Notes: a model not told the origin generated them from the letters alone. 33,965 nt of DNA from GWF2-38-69 sp037127655 (GCA_037127655.1 JBAXXY010000013.1:1-33965), one strand, 5' to 3'; positions 1-8,937 are shown, counted from the stretch's first letter. Program-made: numbers and translations.

Positions 1-809
1 CTGTAATTGTAATAATCTTACTTTTGCCTTTGGCCTTCAAACCCTACCGTGATTTGTGCTATAAAATTGCGGCTGATTTCTTTTTTCCCTTTCTCTCGGC
101 TCCAATCAGCATCAAAAATACCATCAATTCGAAAAGCCTTCTTGCTGAAACTAAACAGGATTTGATAGCTAAAGTCTTTAAACTTCAAAGAAAAAATATT
201 GAACTTGAGGCAAAATGCAAATACCTAGAAAGCTTCAAAGACGAAAATGTCAGGCTGAAAAATCTCCTGAGCATCAAGCCTCTTCCTAAATATGACTATC
301 TATATGCAGAAGTGTCGTTTAGGGACCCGTCTAAATGGTACCAGCAGTTCGTTATAAATAAGGGCGAAGACGACAGAGTTAAAAATGGATCTATTGTATT
401 AGCTCAAAGTAAAAACAGTGAAGACGGCAAAATTCAGTTTGCAGTAGTAGGAAGAATCGGGCTCTTATCAAAGCACACTTCCGTAGTTTACACTCTGCTT
501 AGCAATGAATGCCAATTAAGTGTGAGCATTCCTGCAAATGGTGCAAATGGAATTCTTAGAGGAGGAGAAAGATCCTCTTCAAGTATTTGGTCAGATATAA
601 ATTATCTTCCGAAGGATTTAGTTTATCCTCTAGGCTCATTGGTCACCACTTCAGGCCTATCTACTCTTGCTCCAAGAGGTTTAACCATAGGAAAACTTGA
701 CACGCCAAGAACTGATGATTCAGCAAAGAAAAGTCTCTATGAAAATGCCAGAGTCGAACTTGCCGCCGACCTCAATCACATAGACTGCGTATTGGTATTA
801 GTGGAGTAA
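1..809 (+). CDS. mreC: Rod shape-determining protein MreC (5' end cut by window)
   Basis: MreC is a membrane-anchored periplasmic scaffold that links MreB filaments to the elongation machinery for the side wall. The frame is open to the left edge with hydrophobic codons (VIVIILLL), which look like the end of the N-terminal membrane helix, so the true start lies outside the window. Next comes a coiled-coil-like stretch rich in K, E and L, with the ending ENVRLKNLL. The MreC beta-barrel core follows, with VINKGEDDRVKNGSIV, VVGRIGLLSKHTS and NGILRGG. Only the first residues of the usual length of about 280 are missing. It is followed 7 bp later by mreD and then mrdA, the normal order of the mre operon. 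mreB would be expected just upstream. Confidence 0.93.
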   Translation, partial: VIVIILLLPLAFKPYRDLCYKIAADFFFPFLSAPISIKNTINSKSLLAETKQDLIAKVFKLQRKNIELEAKCKYLESFKDENVRLKNLLSIKPLPKYDYLYAEVSFRDPSKWYQQFVINKGEDDRVKNGSIVLAQSKNSEDGKIQFAVVGRIGLLSKHTSVVYTLLSNECQLSVSIPANGANGILRGGERSSSSIWSDINYLPKDLVYPLGSLVTTSGLSTLAPRGLTIGKLDTPRTDDSAKKSLYENARVELAADLNHIDCVLVLVE

Positions 810-816
810 AATCACA

Positions 817-1323
817 ATGGGTAAACTTATTTACATATCTCTGGTATTGTTTTTCTCCTTAGTTATTCAGATTTATACTGGCAATATAGGGTTGATTATA
901 CCTGTAATGGTTCTTTCAGTCTTTTACCTGACGATAACATTTGGCTGGCAATTAGGGATATTGAGCGGACTTTTGGGAGGCGTAACATTAGATTTACTTT
1001 ACGGAAGGAGTCTATTTATTTCTCCGTTTATAAACATCATTGCATCGTTTTTTGCCATACTTTGGCTTCACAAAGGAGAACTCAAATTTCTTGCCTTACA
1101 AATGATACCTGCCTCAATACTAAGCTTCCTGTATATTGTGCCATTTATTTATCTGACATACCAGCAGACAGAACACGGCTTCCTTTTAGCGATTGAAAAT
1201 ATCGGAGCAATAATTGCATCAGTCCTGATAACAACGCTGTTATTCCCATGCCTGATAAAATTCCTCGACATGATAAATGGGCCGCTTGGGTTTAACTTTT
1301 ATAAAACAACTCAAGACGAATGA
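817..1323 (+). CDS. mreD: Rod shape-determining protein MreD
   Basis: MreD is a small polytopic inner-membrane protein of the elongasome, working with MreC and RodA/PBP2. The 168-residue product is almost entirely hydrophobic, with about five membrane segments. It carries the MreD-like signature GGVTLDLLYGRSLFISPF in the middle. Length and position between mreC and mrdA fit the family. Its stop codon overlaps the mrdA start (ATGA), so the two are probably translationally coupled. Confidence 0.9.
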   Translation: MGKLIYISLVLFFSLVIQIYTGNIGLIIPVMVLSVFYLTITFGWQLGILSGLLGGVTLDLLYGRSLFISPFINIIASFFAILWLHKGELKFLALQMIPASILSFLYIVPFIYLTYQQTEHGFLLAIENIGAIIASVLITTLLFPCLIKFLDMINGPLGFNFYKTTQDE

Positions 1324-3227
1324 GCATAGAAAACGACCAAACAAACAAACCCAGCAATATACGCCTTCTTATCATGTCGGGCGCATTCGTACTGCTGTTT
1401 TTTGTCCTTGTAGTCCGGCTGGGAATGATTCAGCTCTCAGGTGATACTGAATACAATGAATCAATTGATACTCAAAGCATAAGAATAATCCGTATTCCAT
1501 CTGTCAGAGGGCAGATTTTGAGTTCTGATAATATTGTTATAGCTGACAGTATCCCGAGTTATGATATTGTTTTCCACCTTGCAGAAATGAGAAAATATGG
1601 CTCAAGAGACAAGAATGTTGACTATATCCTAGACCTTTCCTCCTTAATTTGCTCCAAAATAGGACGAAAAACTGACATTTCAAAAGAAGATATAATTGAG
1701 CAGATGAACCTATTTCCGGCCATGCCAATTACAGTTTTTTCATCCTTGAATGATAAAGAATTGGCAATAGCGTCGGAAATGTCACCTCCAATTCAGGGAG
1801 TAGAAATCGTCGTTGTTCCCAAGCGTTTCTATCCTTATGGCCCAATGGCCTGCCATATACTTGGTTATGTCGGACATGACGACCCTGGAGAAGCGCCTGA
1901 TAAAAAGAAGTATTCATATTACATTCCTGACATCAAAGGAAAATCAGGATTGGAAAAGCTCCTGGACTCAAATATTACGCTTGGAGCCAACTACAATGGA
2001 TTGAGAGGTTCAGCAGGCAGTAAATTAGTCCGAGTCAATGTTAAAGGATATGTCCACGACGATCTGGGCATCACGGAACTTCCGATCAATGGCAATAGCG
2101 TCAGCTTGACTATTGACTGGAAAGCCCAAAAAGCAGCTGAACAAATTCTTAAAGGCAAAAAAGGTGCAATTGTGGTACTCAATGCCAGAACAGGCGCAGT
2201 TTTAGTTATGGCTTCTGCCCCTTCGTATGACAGTAATATATTCACAAATGGCATTCCAAAAAAAGGTTGGAATGAACTTATGGAAAGCAAGGACAAGCCC
2301 TTAATGAATAGGCCTCTAATGGGTGAATTCCTGCCAGGCTCGATAATAAAACCGCTTGTAGCCTTGGCCGAACTCAAGGACAGAATCGGGCGCGAAGAAA
2401 CTGTTTTTTGCGACGGTGCGGTAAAAATCGGCAATTCACGAATCAGGTGCTGGGCATGGAATTATGGCGGGCACGGAAGCGAAAACATGATTAATGCCAT
2501 CCGCGATTCGTGTAATGTTTACTTCGTTACAATGGGAATACGATTGGGGCTTGATAATATCACTGATATGTACAAGCATGCAGGAATTGGGAGAAAAACC
2601 GGCATAGAACTCTCAGAAAGAACAGGGATTATTCCATCAAGAGAACTTAAACTTAAAATTGAAAAAACTCCCTGGACAAATTTCGATACCGGCCTTATCT
2701 CAATGGGACAAGGAATGATTTCTATTACACCAATACAGGCGGCAGTTTATACAGCTGCGATTGCAAATGGGGGAAAAGTCCTGCGCCCGTATCTTGTTAA
2801 TTCTATTTATAATAATACTGGCAAACTTTTATTCGAAAACAGTCCTCAAGTTATTGACCACCTTCCAATCACACAAGCTCAAATAGATGTCATTAAAGAG
2901 GGCATGCACAATGTAGTTTACGATCCGAATGGTTCAGGGAAAAGGGCAAAAAATGATTTTATAGAACTTTACGGAAAAACAGGAACTGCTCAGATAGGTC
3001 CTCCAGATAACAGGACAAAATGCACTTGGTTTATAGGTTTTGGCTATCTAGGAAAAGAAGCTTACTCTATATGTGTTTTTGTCGAAGGCGGCCTTGCTGG
3101 CGGAATGACCAATGCCCCGATGACTAAAGCCTTCTTCGAAACTTGGATTGGAACAGATACTGCGGTTGTAGAAAGCTCTATAGGTGAAAAACCTTCCACT
3201 GGAGAAGAATTTATTCCTGCCGACTGA
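1320..3227 (+). CDS. mrdA: Penicillin-binding protein 2 (peptidoglycan DD-transpeptidase MrdA)
   Basis: PBP2 cross-links peptidoglycan during lateral wall growth. The 635-residue protein has one N-terminal membrane helix (about residues 15-38). A PBP dimerisation region follows (about 55-250, with RGQILSSD and the HILGYVG motif). The C-terminal transpeptidase domain has all three catalytic motifs: SIIK at 341-344 (nucleophile S341), SCN at 397-399 and KTG at 553-555. It starts in a 4-bp overlap with mreD. No rodA follows, so RodA must be encoded elsewhere. The C-terminal tail after about residue 612 is short and acidic. Confidence 0.95.
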   Translation: MSIENDQTNKPSNIRLLIMSGAFVLLFFVLVVRLGMIQLSGDTEYNESIDTQSIRIIRIPSVRGQILSSDNIVIADSIPSYDIVFHLAEMRKYGSRDKNVDYILDLSSLICSKIGRKTDISKEDIIEQMNLFPAMPITVFSSLNDKELAIASEMSPPIQGVEIVVVPKRFYPYGPMACHILGYVGHDDPGEAPDKKKYSYYIPDIKGKSGLEKLLDSNITLGANYNGLRGSAGSKLVRVNVKGYVHDDLGITELPINGNSVSLTIDWKAQKAAEQILKGKKGAIVVLNARTGAVLVMASAPSYDSNIFTNGIPKKGWNELMESKDKPLMNRPLMGEFLPGSIIKPLVALAELKDRIGREETVFCDGAVKIGNSRIRCWAWNYGGHGSENMINAIRDSCNVYFVTMGIRLGLDNITDMYKHAGIGRKTGIELSERTGIIPSRELKLKIEKTPWTNFDTGLISMGQGMISITPIQAAVYTAAIANGGKVLRPYLVNSIYNNTGKLLFENSPQVIDHLPITQAQIDVIKEGMHNVVYDPNGSGKRAKNDFIELYGKTGTAQIGPPDNRTKCTWFIGFGYLGKEAYSICVFVEGGLAGGMTNAPMTKAFFETWIGTDTAVVESSIGEKPSTGEEFIPAD

Positions 3228-3263
3228 CAAAATCGGTATATATAATTTCCCGTGTTTTGGGTA

Positions 3264-3350
3264 GGGCGATTTCGCCGAAAGCGGACGATATGGAGGGTCA
3301 CGCTCCGTCGTGACCGTTAATATGCGGACGAGACAAAGCTCGTCCCTCCA
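3264..3350. repeat. Composite palindromic element of three hairpins
   Basis: Three inverted repeats stand side by side. GGCGA/TCGCC is at 3265-3269 and 3272-3276. GGTCACG/CGTGACC is at 3296-3302 and 3309-3315, with a 6-nt loop. GGACGAG/CTCGTCC is at 3326-3332 and 3339-3345, also with a 6-nt loop. The second and third are enclosed by a further pair, TGGAGGG (3291-3297) and CCCTCCA (3344-3350), so the segment could fold as a branched structure. It is much more GC-rich than its surroundings. It looks like a dispersed REP/MITE-like intergenic element rather than a terminator, since no T run follows. Copy number elsewhere cannot be seen here. Confidence 0.6.
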
Positions 3351-3441
3351 GGCATAATATGTCGTTAAGTGCATTTAAGCAGGCTTCTGACAGTATATTA
3401 CGCTTATTTCAGGTTTATTTGTGGCTGCTAGTTGTTTTCTA

Positions 3442-3451
3442 CCCCCCCCCC
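3442..3451 (+). repeat. Homopolymeric C10 tract
   Basis: Ten consecutive C residues lie 40 bp before the start of the histidine kinase gene at 3492, in otherwise AT-rich DNA. Tracts of this kind are prone to slipped-strand length change. In a promoter or leader this can alter expression. It is also a place where assemblies often err in length. Confidence 0.75.
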
Positions 3452-3456
3452 ATTAG

Positions 3457-3489
3457 ATTTGCCTGTAAACTATTGGAACAAAGGCAAAT
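3457..3489 (+). promoter_or_regulatory. Leader hairpin covering the histidine kinase ribosome binding site
   Basis: ATTTGCCT (3457-3464) and AGGCAAAT (3482-3489) are perfect 8-bp inverted repeats with a 17-nt loop. The right arm contains the only plausible Shine-Dalgarno sequence (AAGG, 3481-3484, 7 nt before the ATG at 3492). Folding would hide the ribosome binding site. The repeat is seen directly. A regulatory role is inference. Confidence 0.4.
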
Positions 3490-3491
3490 AA

Positions 3492-6400
3492 ATGAGTAAA
3501 ATCACTAATAAATCAGAAAGTTCCGCTCTACTTCGCCAGAAGGCAGAAGAGAGCCTCAAAAAAAACCTACCTGAAACAAGTTCAAAGCTTTCTGAACTCG
3601 ATACGCTGAAACTCACTCACGAGCTGCAAGTGCACCAGATAGAGCTTGAATTACAGAATGAACAACTCATGCTAGAAAAATCCACTGCCCAAGCTGTAGC
3701 AGAGAAATACACCCAATTATACGACTTTGCCCCATTAGGGTATTTTACGCTTTCCAGAGACGGAGAAATCATTGAGCTGAACTTAAGCGGCTCAAAAATG
3801 CTCGGCAAAGACCGCCAGAGTCTAAAAAACATACACTTAGGAGTTTTTGTTTCCGACGATACAAAACCAATTTTCAATGACTTTCTTGAGAAAGTCTTTT
3901 TCGGTAAATCCAAAGAATCCTGTGAAGTAACACTGTCAAATAATTACGACCTGCCAATGTATGCTCAACTTAGCGCAGTTATTAACGAAAATGCTGAACA
4001 ATGTCTTCTGATTGCGACTGACATCACCGAACACAAGAAGACGCAAGAGCGTCAAATACTCTATATATACATCCTTAATCTGATCAATAAAAAGGGTGAG
4101 TATTTGGATTTAATCAAAGTTATTATGATGAGAATCAAAGAATACACTAAATTTGATGCCGTGGCAATAAGATTAAAGGAAGGCGAGGATTATCCCTACT
4201 ATTTTACAAGTGGTTTGTCTGATGACTTTATCAAGGCGGAACGGTATTTGTGTGAACACGACAAAGAAGGCCTTCCTGTAAAGGATGAGAATGGAAATGT
4301 TCATTTAGAATGCATGTGCGGCAATATACTCTGCGGCCGAATAGATACACAAAAACCATTTTTTACAAAAGCTGGCAGTTTCTGGACTAATAGAACCAGC
4401 CATCTTCTGGCCGCTACAGCTGAGAAAGAAAAGCTGACCAGAACAGGGAACCGCTGTCATACAGAAGGATATGAGTCTGTAGCTATTATCCCGATTAAAG
4501 AGGGAGATGAAATTGTAGGTTCATTGCAGTTTAATGATAAACGAACTGATCGTTTTACTCTGGATTTTGTCGAATTTTTTGAAAAGGTGGGCATTTCAAT
4601 AGGTATAGCAGTATCAAAATTGAAAAGAGATAAAGCGCTGATGGACTCAGAAGTCAGGTACAAGGCGCTGTTCAACGGCGCCCCCGAGGGAATAATCGTG
4701 GCCGACAAGCAAACAAAGCACTTCAGTTATGCAAATCCAGCTAGCTGCAGGATGTTTGGATACACTGAAGAAGAGATCTTACTTTTAGATGTGTCGGACT
4801 TGCACCCAGAAAAGGCCTTGAAGGATGTGTCGGCCGGATTTGAGGATGAAATTCAGTTGATTAACACTCCTTGCCTGAGAAAAGACGGCACCTTGTTCTA
4901 CGCTAACATCAGTCCCACTAAATCTGTTATCTCAGGCAGTGAGCACCTTATAGGATTTTTTACCGACACCACCGAGCGCATGAAAATGCAGGAAGAAATC
5001 GATAAATTGAACAGTAACTTTGTTGCTTTTCTGGAAAATACCGGAGACTTCATTTACTTCAAAGACTTTAACAGTAGTATTCTTTTTTGCAGCCAGACCC
5101 TGGCCGACATCACAGGACATGCCAGTTGGCGCGACATGATAGGCAAAAATGATATGGAAATATTTCCGAAAGACACAGCGCAGATTTACTATGAAGAAGA
5201 ATTGCCGATTTTCCGCGATGGGATACCACTTATAAACAAAATAAATCCTTTTTATTTTCCATCTGGAAAGAAAGGATTTGTCAGCACCAGCAAGTGGCCG
5301 CGCTTTAACAAGGAAGGAAAAATAATAGGATTGTTAGGGATCAGTCGCGATGTTACCGAACAGCAGCGGAAAGAGGAGGAGATTCGAGAGCGGACCAAGG
5401 AACTAAAATGTATCTATTCCGTCTCAGAATTGATACAAGAAGAAGATAATATCGAGCAGATATGCCACAGAATTGTTGAGCTAATCCCGGGAGCCTGGCT
5501 CCATTCTCAGATAGCCTGTGCCAGCATAACTTTTGAAGGTATGCAATATAAGACAGAAAATTTCCGCGAAACCCCTTGGCGACAGTTCGTCAGGATTAGC
5601 GAAACCGGATTATCAGAAGAAGTGTTGGAAGTGTGCTACCTCGAGGAACGCCCCGCCAGGGACGAAGGGCCGTTCTTAAAGGAAGAGAGAAACCTTCTCA
5701 ATTCGATCGCCTTAAAACTTAGGTTGAAAATCGAAAAAATAAGATTGGAAGAAAGCCTGCAAAAAAGCCTGGATAACATGATTGAGGCTCAGGCCATTGC
5801 TAAAGTCGGAAGCTGGGAGCTAGAGATTAAAAATGGTTTAATTTCTTCTACCGATGAGTTCTGCCGCATTTTCGGTATTCTTCCCGGCGAAGTATGGACT
5901 TACAGAGACTTTATGTCATATGTTCACCCTGAAGATCTAAAAACGGTTAAACATGTCGTAGATGATGCTGTGACTAATATAAAACCCTACAGCGTCGAAT
6001 ACCGTATTGTTTTGCCAGATGACCGGATCATGTATATTCATGGAAGAGGCAAAGTAAGTGTTGATATAAACAATACTCCTGTGAAAGCGGCAGGTACCAT
6101 TCAGGACATCACCATAAGAAAGCTTTTGGAATTAGAACTTATAGCAACTAAAGATTTAGCTCTTTCTGCCAGTAATGCCAAGTCTGAATTTATCGCCAAC
6201 ATGAATCACGAATTGAGAACTCCTCTAAATTCCATTCTTGGTTTTGCCCAGGTACTGCTTCGCGAATATTACGGAAAACTCAACGAACATCAGCGAGACA
6301 ATATCAAAGATATCCTTGATTCTGGCGAACATCTTCTATCTCTGGTTAATAATAATCTTGATATCGCAAGCATAGAATTAAGGAAAATGGTACTAAAAAT

Positions 6401-6875
6401 AGCCCCAGTCGAACTTAATAGATTGTTTAATCAGATAAAATTCATGTTCAGTGAGAAGACAGCAGCGCATAACATAATATTCGAATTTAAAACATCTCCC
6501 GATTTACCCAAAGAGTTCGATGCTGATGAACTCAAACTTTCACAAGTAGCTATTAATATTATTTCAAACGCTTTCAAGTTCACTCCGGATGGAGGAACTA
6601 TCCTTGTTGAAGCAGTCAGGATACCTGATGATGAAATGATGATATCGATTACTGACAACGGACCAGGGATAAGCAAAGAGAAAACCATAAAACTTTTTAC
6701 CCCGTTTGAGAGACTCGAAAGCAAAACCGAAGGTATAGGGCTCGGGTTGGCGCTAAGTTTAAAAATAGTGGAGCTTTGGCATGGGAAGATTGGTGTCGTT
6801 TCTCCGGCTGAAGGCAGGGATACAGGCTGTCGTTTTTATTTTACAATACCGTTAAACTTTAATAAAGAAGGGTGA
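3492..6875 (+). CDS. Multi-PAS/GAF sensor histidine kinase
   Basis: This is a 1127-residue sensor kinase without obvious membrane segments, so probably cytoplasmic. Domain order: N-terminal coiled coil (about 15-70), PAS (about 73-180), GAF (about 190-375), PAS (385-495), PAS (510-625), a second GAF-like region (about 640-745), PAS with PAC (760-880), HisKA and HATPase_c. The phospho-acceptor is H906 in NMNHELRTPLN. The ATPase domain has the N-box at N1026, DNGPG from D1055 and GIGLGLA from G1081. The first GAF has a Cys-rich stretch (C274, C276, C281) before FFTKAGSFWTN, which could bind a ligand or metal. The gene lies 3 bp before a response regulator, so the cognate signalling partners are the next two genes. 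The signal is unknown. Confidence 0.93.
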   Translation: MSKITNKSESSALLRQKAEESLKKNLPETSSKLSELDTLKLTHELQVHQIELELQNEQLMLEKSTAQAVAEKYTQLYDFAPLGYFTLSRDGEIIELNLSGSKMLGKDRQSLKNIHLGVFVSDDTKPIFNDFLEKVFFGKSKESCEVTLSNNYDLPMYAQLSAVINENAEQCLLIATDITEHKKTQERQILYIYILNLINKKGEYLDLIKVIMMRIKEYTKFDAVAIRLKEGEDYPYYFTSGLSDDFIKAERYLCEHDKEGLPVKDENGNVHLECMCGNILCGRIDTQKPFFTKAGSFWTNRTSHLLAATAEKEKLTRTGNRCHTEGYESVAIIPIKEGDEIVGSLQFNDKRTDRFTLDFVEFFEKVGISIGIAVSKLKRDKALMDSEVRYKALFNGAPEGIIVADKQTKHFSYANPASCRMFGYTEEEILLLDVSDLHPEKALKDVSAGFEDEIQLINTPCLRKDGTLFYANISPTKSVISGSEHLIGFFTDTTERMKMQEEIDKLNSNFVAFLENTGDFIYFKDFNSSILFCSQTLADITGHASWRDMIGKNDMEIFPKDTAQIYYEEELPIFRDGIPLINKINPFYFPSGKKGFVSTSKWPRFNKEGKIIGLLGISRDVTEQQRKEEEIRERTKELKCIYSVSELIQEEDNIEQICHRIVELIPGAWLHSQIACASITFEGMQYKTENFRETPWRQFVRISETGLSEEVLEVCYLEERPARDEGPFLKEERNLLNSIALKLRLKIEKIRLEESLQKSLDNMIEAQAIAKVGSWELEIKNGLISSTDEFCRIFGILPGEVWTYRDFMSYVHPEDLKTVKHVVDDAVTNIKPYSVEYRIVLPDDRIMYIHGRGKVSVDINNTPVKAAGTIQDITIRKLLELELIATKDLALSASNAKSEFIANMNHELRTPLNSILGFAQVLLREYYGKLNEHQRDNIKDILDSGEHLLSLVNNNLDIASIELRKMVLKIAPVELNRLFNQIKFMFSEKTAAHNIIFEFKTSPDLPKEFDADELKLSQVAINIISNAFKFTPDGGTILVEAVRIPDDEMMISITDNGPGISKEKTIKLFTPFERLESKTEGIGLGLALSLKIVELWHGKIGVVSPAEGRDTGCRFYFTIPLNFNKEG

Positions 6876-6878
6876 ACC

Positions 6879-7559
6879 ATGAAAATCCTGCTGGTTGATG
6901 ATGAAATAAGAAATCTGAAATTACTTGAAGAGATGCTTGGTATTTTTAATCATACACTGCTCAAAGTTATGAATGGAAGAATGGCGCTTTCCGTGCTTAA
7001 AGAAAATCCTGATACTGATTTAGTCCTGCTTGATGTGATGATGCCAGATATGGACGGTTATGAGACCTGCGCCGCCATGAAGGCTGATAATGCCCTTAAA
7101 GACATTCCAATAATATTCATTACAGCTCTTGCCGATGATGCCAACCAGGTAAAAGGCTTCAAATATGGAGCCGTGGATTATGTCACCAAGCCGTTTAAAA
7201 TAGAAATCCTTGAAGCTAGAGTCAATACTCATCTGCTTATTAAAAAACAGCGCGATTCTCTAGTAAAGCTCTTAGCCGAAAAAGACGGGCTTATTTCTGA
7301 CCTGACAGAGGCCATGGCTCATATCAAGACCTTGAAATCAATATTGCCAATCTGCGCCAGTTGTAAGAAAATAAGAAATGACGAAGGGTACTGGCATCAG
7401 GTAGATGCTTATATTGCGACTCATACAGACACTAAGTTCAGCCACAGTATCTGCCCCGACTGTATAACAAAACTTTACCCGGATATAGCTGCTGATCTTT
7501 TAAAAGAAATGGACAAATTAAATCAAGTTGTAAAAGACAAATCACAAACTTTAACTTGA
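6879..7559 (+). CDS. Response regulator with C-terminal Cys-rich module
   Basis: This 226-residue protein has a REC domain at residues 1-120, with acidic D7/D8, phospho-acceptor D52 (LLDVMMPDMDG), T82 and K104. A short coiled linker follows (about 120-152). The C-terminal module has C159-x2-C162 and, after FSH, C192-x2-C195 (SHSICPDC). That pattern fits a small zinc-ribbon-like fold often found at the end of PAS/REC proteins. There is no DNA-binding or enzymatic output domain, so it probably acts by protein contact or as a phosphate shuttle between the kinase and the next regulator. A Shine-Dalgarno AAGGG lies just before the start. Metal binding is inferred. Confidence 0.88.
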   Translation: MKILLVDDEIRNLKLLEEMLGIFNHTLLKVMNGRMALSVLKENPDTDLVLLDVMMPDMDGYETCAAMKADNALKDIPIIFITALADDANQVKGFKYGAVDYVTKPFKIEILEARVNTHLLIKKQRDSLVKLLAEKDGLISDLTEAMAHIKTLKSILPICASCKKIRNDEGYWHQVDAYIATHTDTKFSHSICPDCITKLYPDIAADLLKEMDKLNQVVKDKSQTLT

Positions 7560-7608
7560 AAAGCATATGGAAGAGAAGCACGGCATTCCAAAACAAGGGA
7601 ATCAGGGT

Positions 7609-8655
7609 ATGAAAATCCTGCTGGTTGATGATGAAATAAGGAATCTGAAACTTCTGGAAGATGTGCTTATCCCTCTGGGATATCAATTATTTAAAGCTTT
7701 AGACGCAGATAGCGCTCTGAAGATCGTCAGGAAAAACAGCGATATCGATCTCATTCTTCTGGATATCATGATGCCAGTAATGGACGGTTTTGAAGTATGC
7801 AGAATACTCAAATCAGATGAGCTCACAAAAAAAATCCCCGTAATTTTTCTGACTGCGCTCAAAGATGATGTAAATCAGGTAAAAGGTTTAACGGTTGGAG
7901 CCGTTGATTATATTTCTAAACCTTTCAAACTGGAAGTCCTGGAGGCCAGAGTTAAAACCCATCTGGATCTCAGGTGGGCTCTAAAACAGCTGGAAGAGAT
8001 TAATCTGAACCTTGAAAATCTTGTCCTGCAGAGAACAAAAGAGTTGATACTTACTCAGGAAGTCACAATTGAATCCATGGGAGCACTGGCTGAATATAGA
8101 GATAAGGAAACAGGAAAACATATAATAAGAACCAAAGTCTATGTAAAAGAATTGGCTACTTTCATGAAAGGTCATCCCCGATTCAAAGATTATCTTGATG
8201 ATAAAACCATTGGGATGCTCTATCTTTCGGCGCCGCTCCATATTATTCTGAAACAGGGCAAGTTAACTGAAGCTGAATTTGCAGAAATGAAAAAACATGC
8301 GATTTATGGAAGAGACATTTTAACTGAATCTGAAAAGAAATTGAGTTCATCCTCTTTTTTAAGGTGTGCCAGTGAAATGGCTGGCACTCATCATGAAAAG
8401 TGGGACGGCACAGGTTATCCGCTTGGGCTTAAAGGTGACACTATTCCAATTCCGGGCAGGCTGATGGCACTAGCAGATGTTTATGACGCGCTGGTTTCAG
8501 AACGGCCTTATAAGGTAGCTTTCCCTCATGAAAAAGCCGCTCATATAATCAAAGAAGGGCGCGGAACTCATTTCGATCCTGATATAGTTGATGCCTTCAT
8601 AGCTCTGGAAAACAAGTTCAAGGAAATCGCCCTGTCTCCGTGTCCCTCATTTTGA
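7609..8655 (+). CDS. Response regulator with degenerate HD-GYP domain
   Basis: The start at 7609 is preferred over an upstream in-frame ATG at 7567. It matches the start of the preceding paralogue (MKILLVDDE) and has AGGG just upstream. REC domain: residues 1-120, with phospho-acceptor D52. After a helical linker comes an HD-GYP domain: TGKHIIRT (H171), HHEKWDGTGYP (H261-P271) and LADVYDALVSERPYK. HD-GYP proteins normally hydrolyse cyclic-di-GMP. Here the central block is broken: PLH (H211) runs straight into IILKQGKL. The HD aspartate, DIGK lysine and about ten residues are missing in frame. Catalysis is therefore doubtful. A role as a c-di-GMP or partner sensor is possible. Confidence 0.9.
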   Translation: MKILLVDDEIRNLKLLEDVLIPLGYQLFKALDADSALKIVRKNSDIDLILLDIMMPVMDGFEVCRILKSDELTKKIPVIFLTALKDDVNQVKGLTVGAVDYISKPFKLEVLEARVKTHLDLRWALKQLEEINLNLENLVLQRTKELILTQEVTIESMGALAEYRDKETGKHIIRTKVYVKELATFMKGHPRFKDYLDDKTIGMLYLSAPLHIILKQGKLTEAEFAEMKKHAIYGRDILTESEKKLSSSSFLRCASEMAGTHHEKWDGTGYPLGLKGDTIPIPGRLMALADVYDALVSERPYKVAFPHEKAAHIIKEGRGTHFDPDIVDAFIALENKFKEIALSPCPSF

Positions 8656-8687
8656 GAACTCAATGACTTTCCTCTTTGAGTTTTCAA
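8652..8687 (+). terminator. Weak hairpin at the end of the signalling operon
   Basis: A 12-bp imperfect stem (TTGAGAACTCAA at 8652-8663 with TTGAGTTTTCAA at 8676-8687, one G-U pair) overlaps the HD-GYP stop codon. No U tract follows, so it is a poor intrinsic terminator and may only protect the transcript end. Nothing else is recognisable in the remaining spacer to 8937, apart from the ribosome binding site AGGAG at 8925-8929. Confidence 0.3.
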
Positions 8688-8937
8688 GATACCCTGATAA
8701 ACTGAAAAGAAATCCAAAAGAATAGCGTTAAAGCAGATTTATATATACTTGAGCCTATTAAGCCTGAAAAAAGCCAATAGAAAAACCTTCTGCTCTCTTG
8801 TGTACGAAGATATGAATAACAACTTTATTAAAATTCTAGATAAAAAGCCACTAAATGACTAGTTGAGTTTTAGATGATATCAGGTTAGAATTGTTTTATC
8901 TGCGATACTTCGTACCTCAAAAACAGGAGATTTGTTA

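Noticed and set aside
1991..2434. Minus-strand ORF of 147 codons inside mrdA
   Set aside because: It is a shadow of the transpeptidase coding frame, which has all catalytic motifs on the plus strand.
3048..3374. Overlapping minus-strand ORFs across the mrdA end and the palindromic element
   Set aside because: They are antisense to mrdA and to the repeat, have no ribosome binding site and no recognisable protein features.
7567..7608. Upstream ATG for the REC/HD-GYP regulator
   Set aside because: The extra 14 residues are absent from the paralogue, and the ribosome binding site before 7609 is better.
8847..8852. GCCACT, a fragment of the B12-box, upstream of the CobS-like gene
   Set aside because: Only six bases match, and the other conserved cobalamin-riboswitch blocks and stems are not visible.
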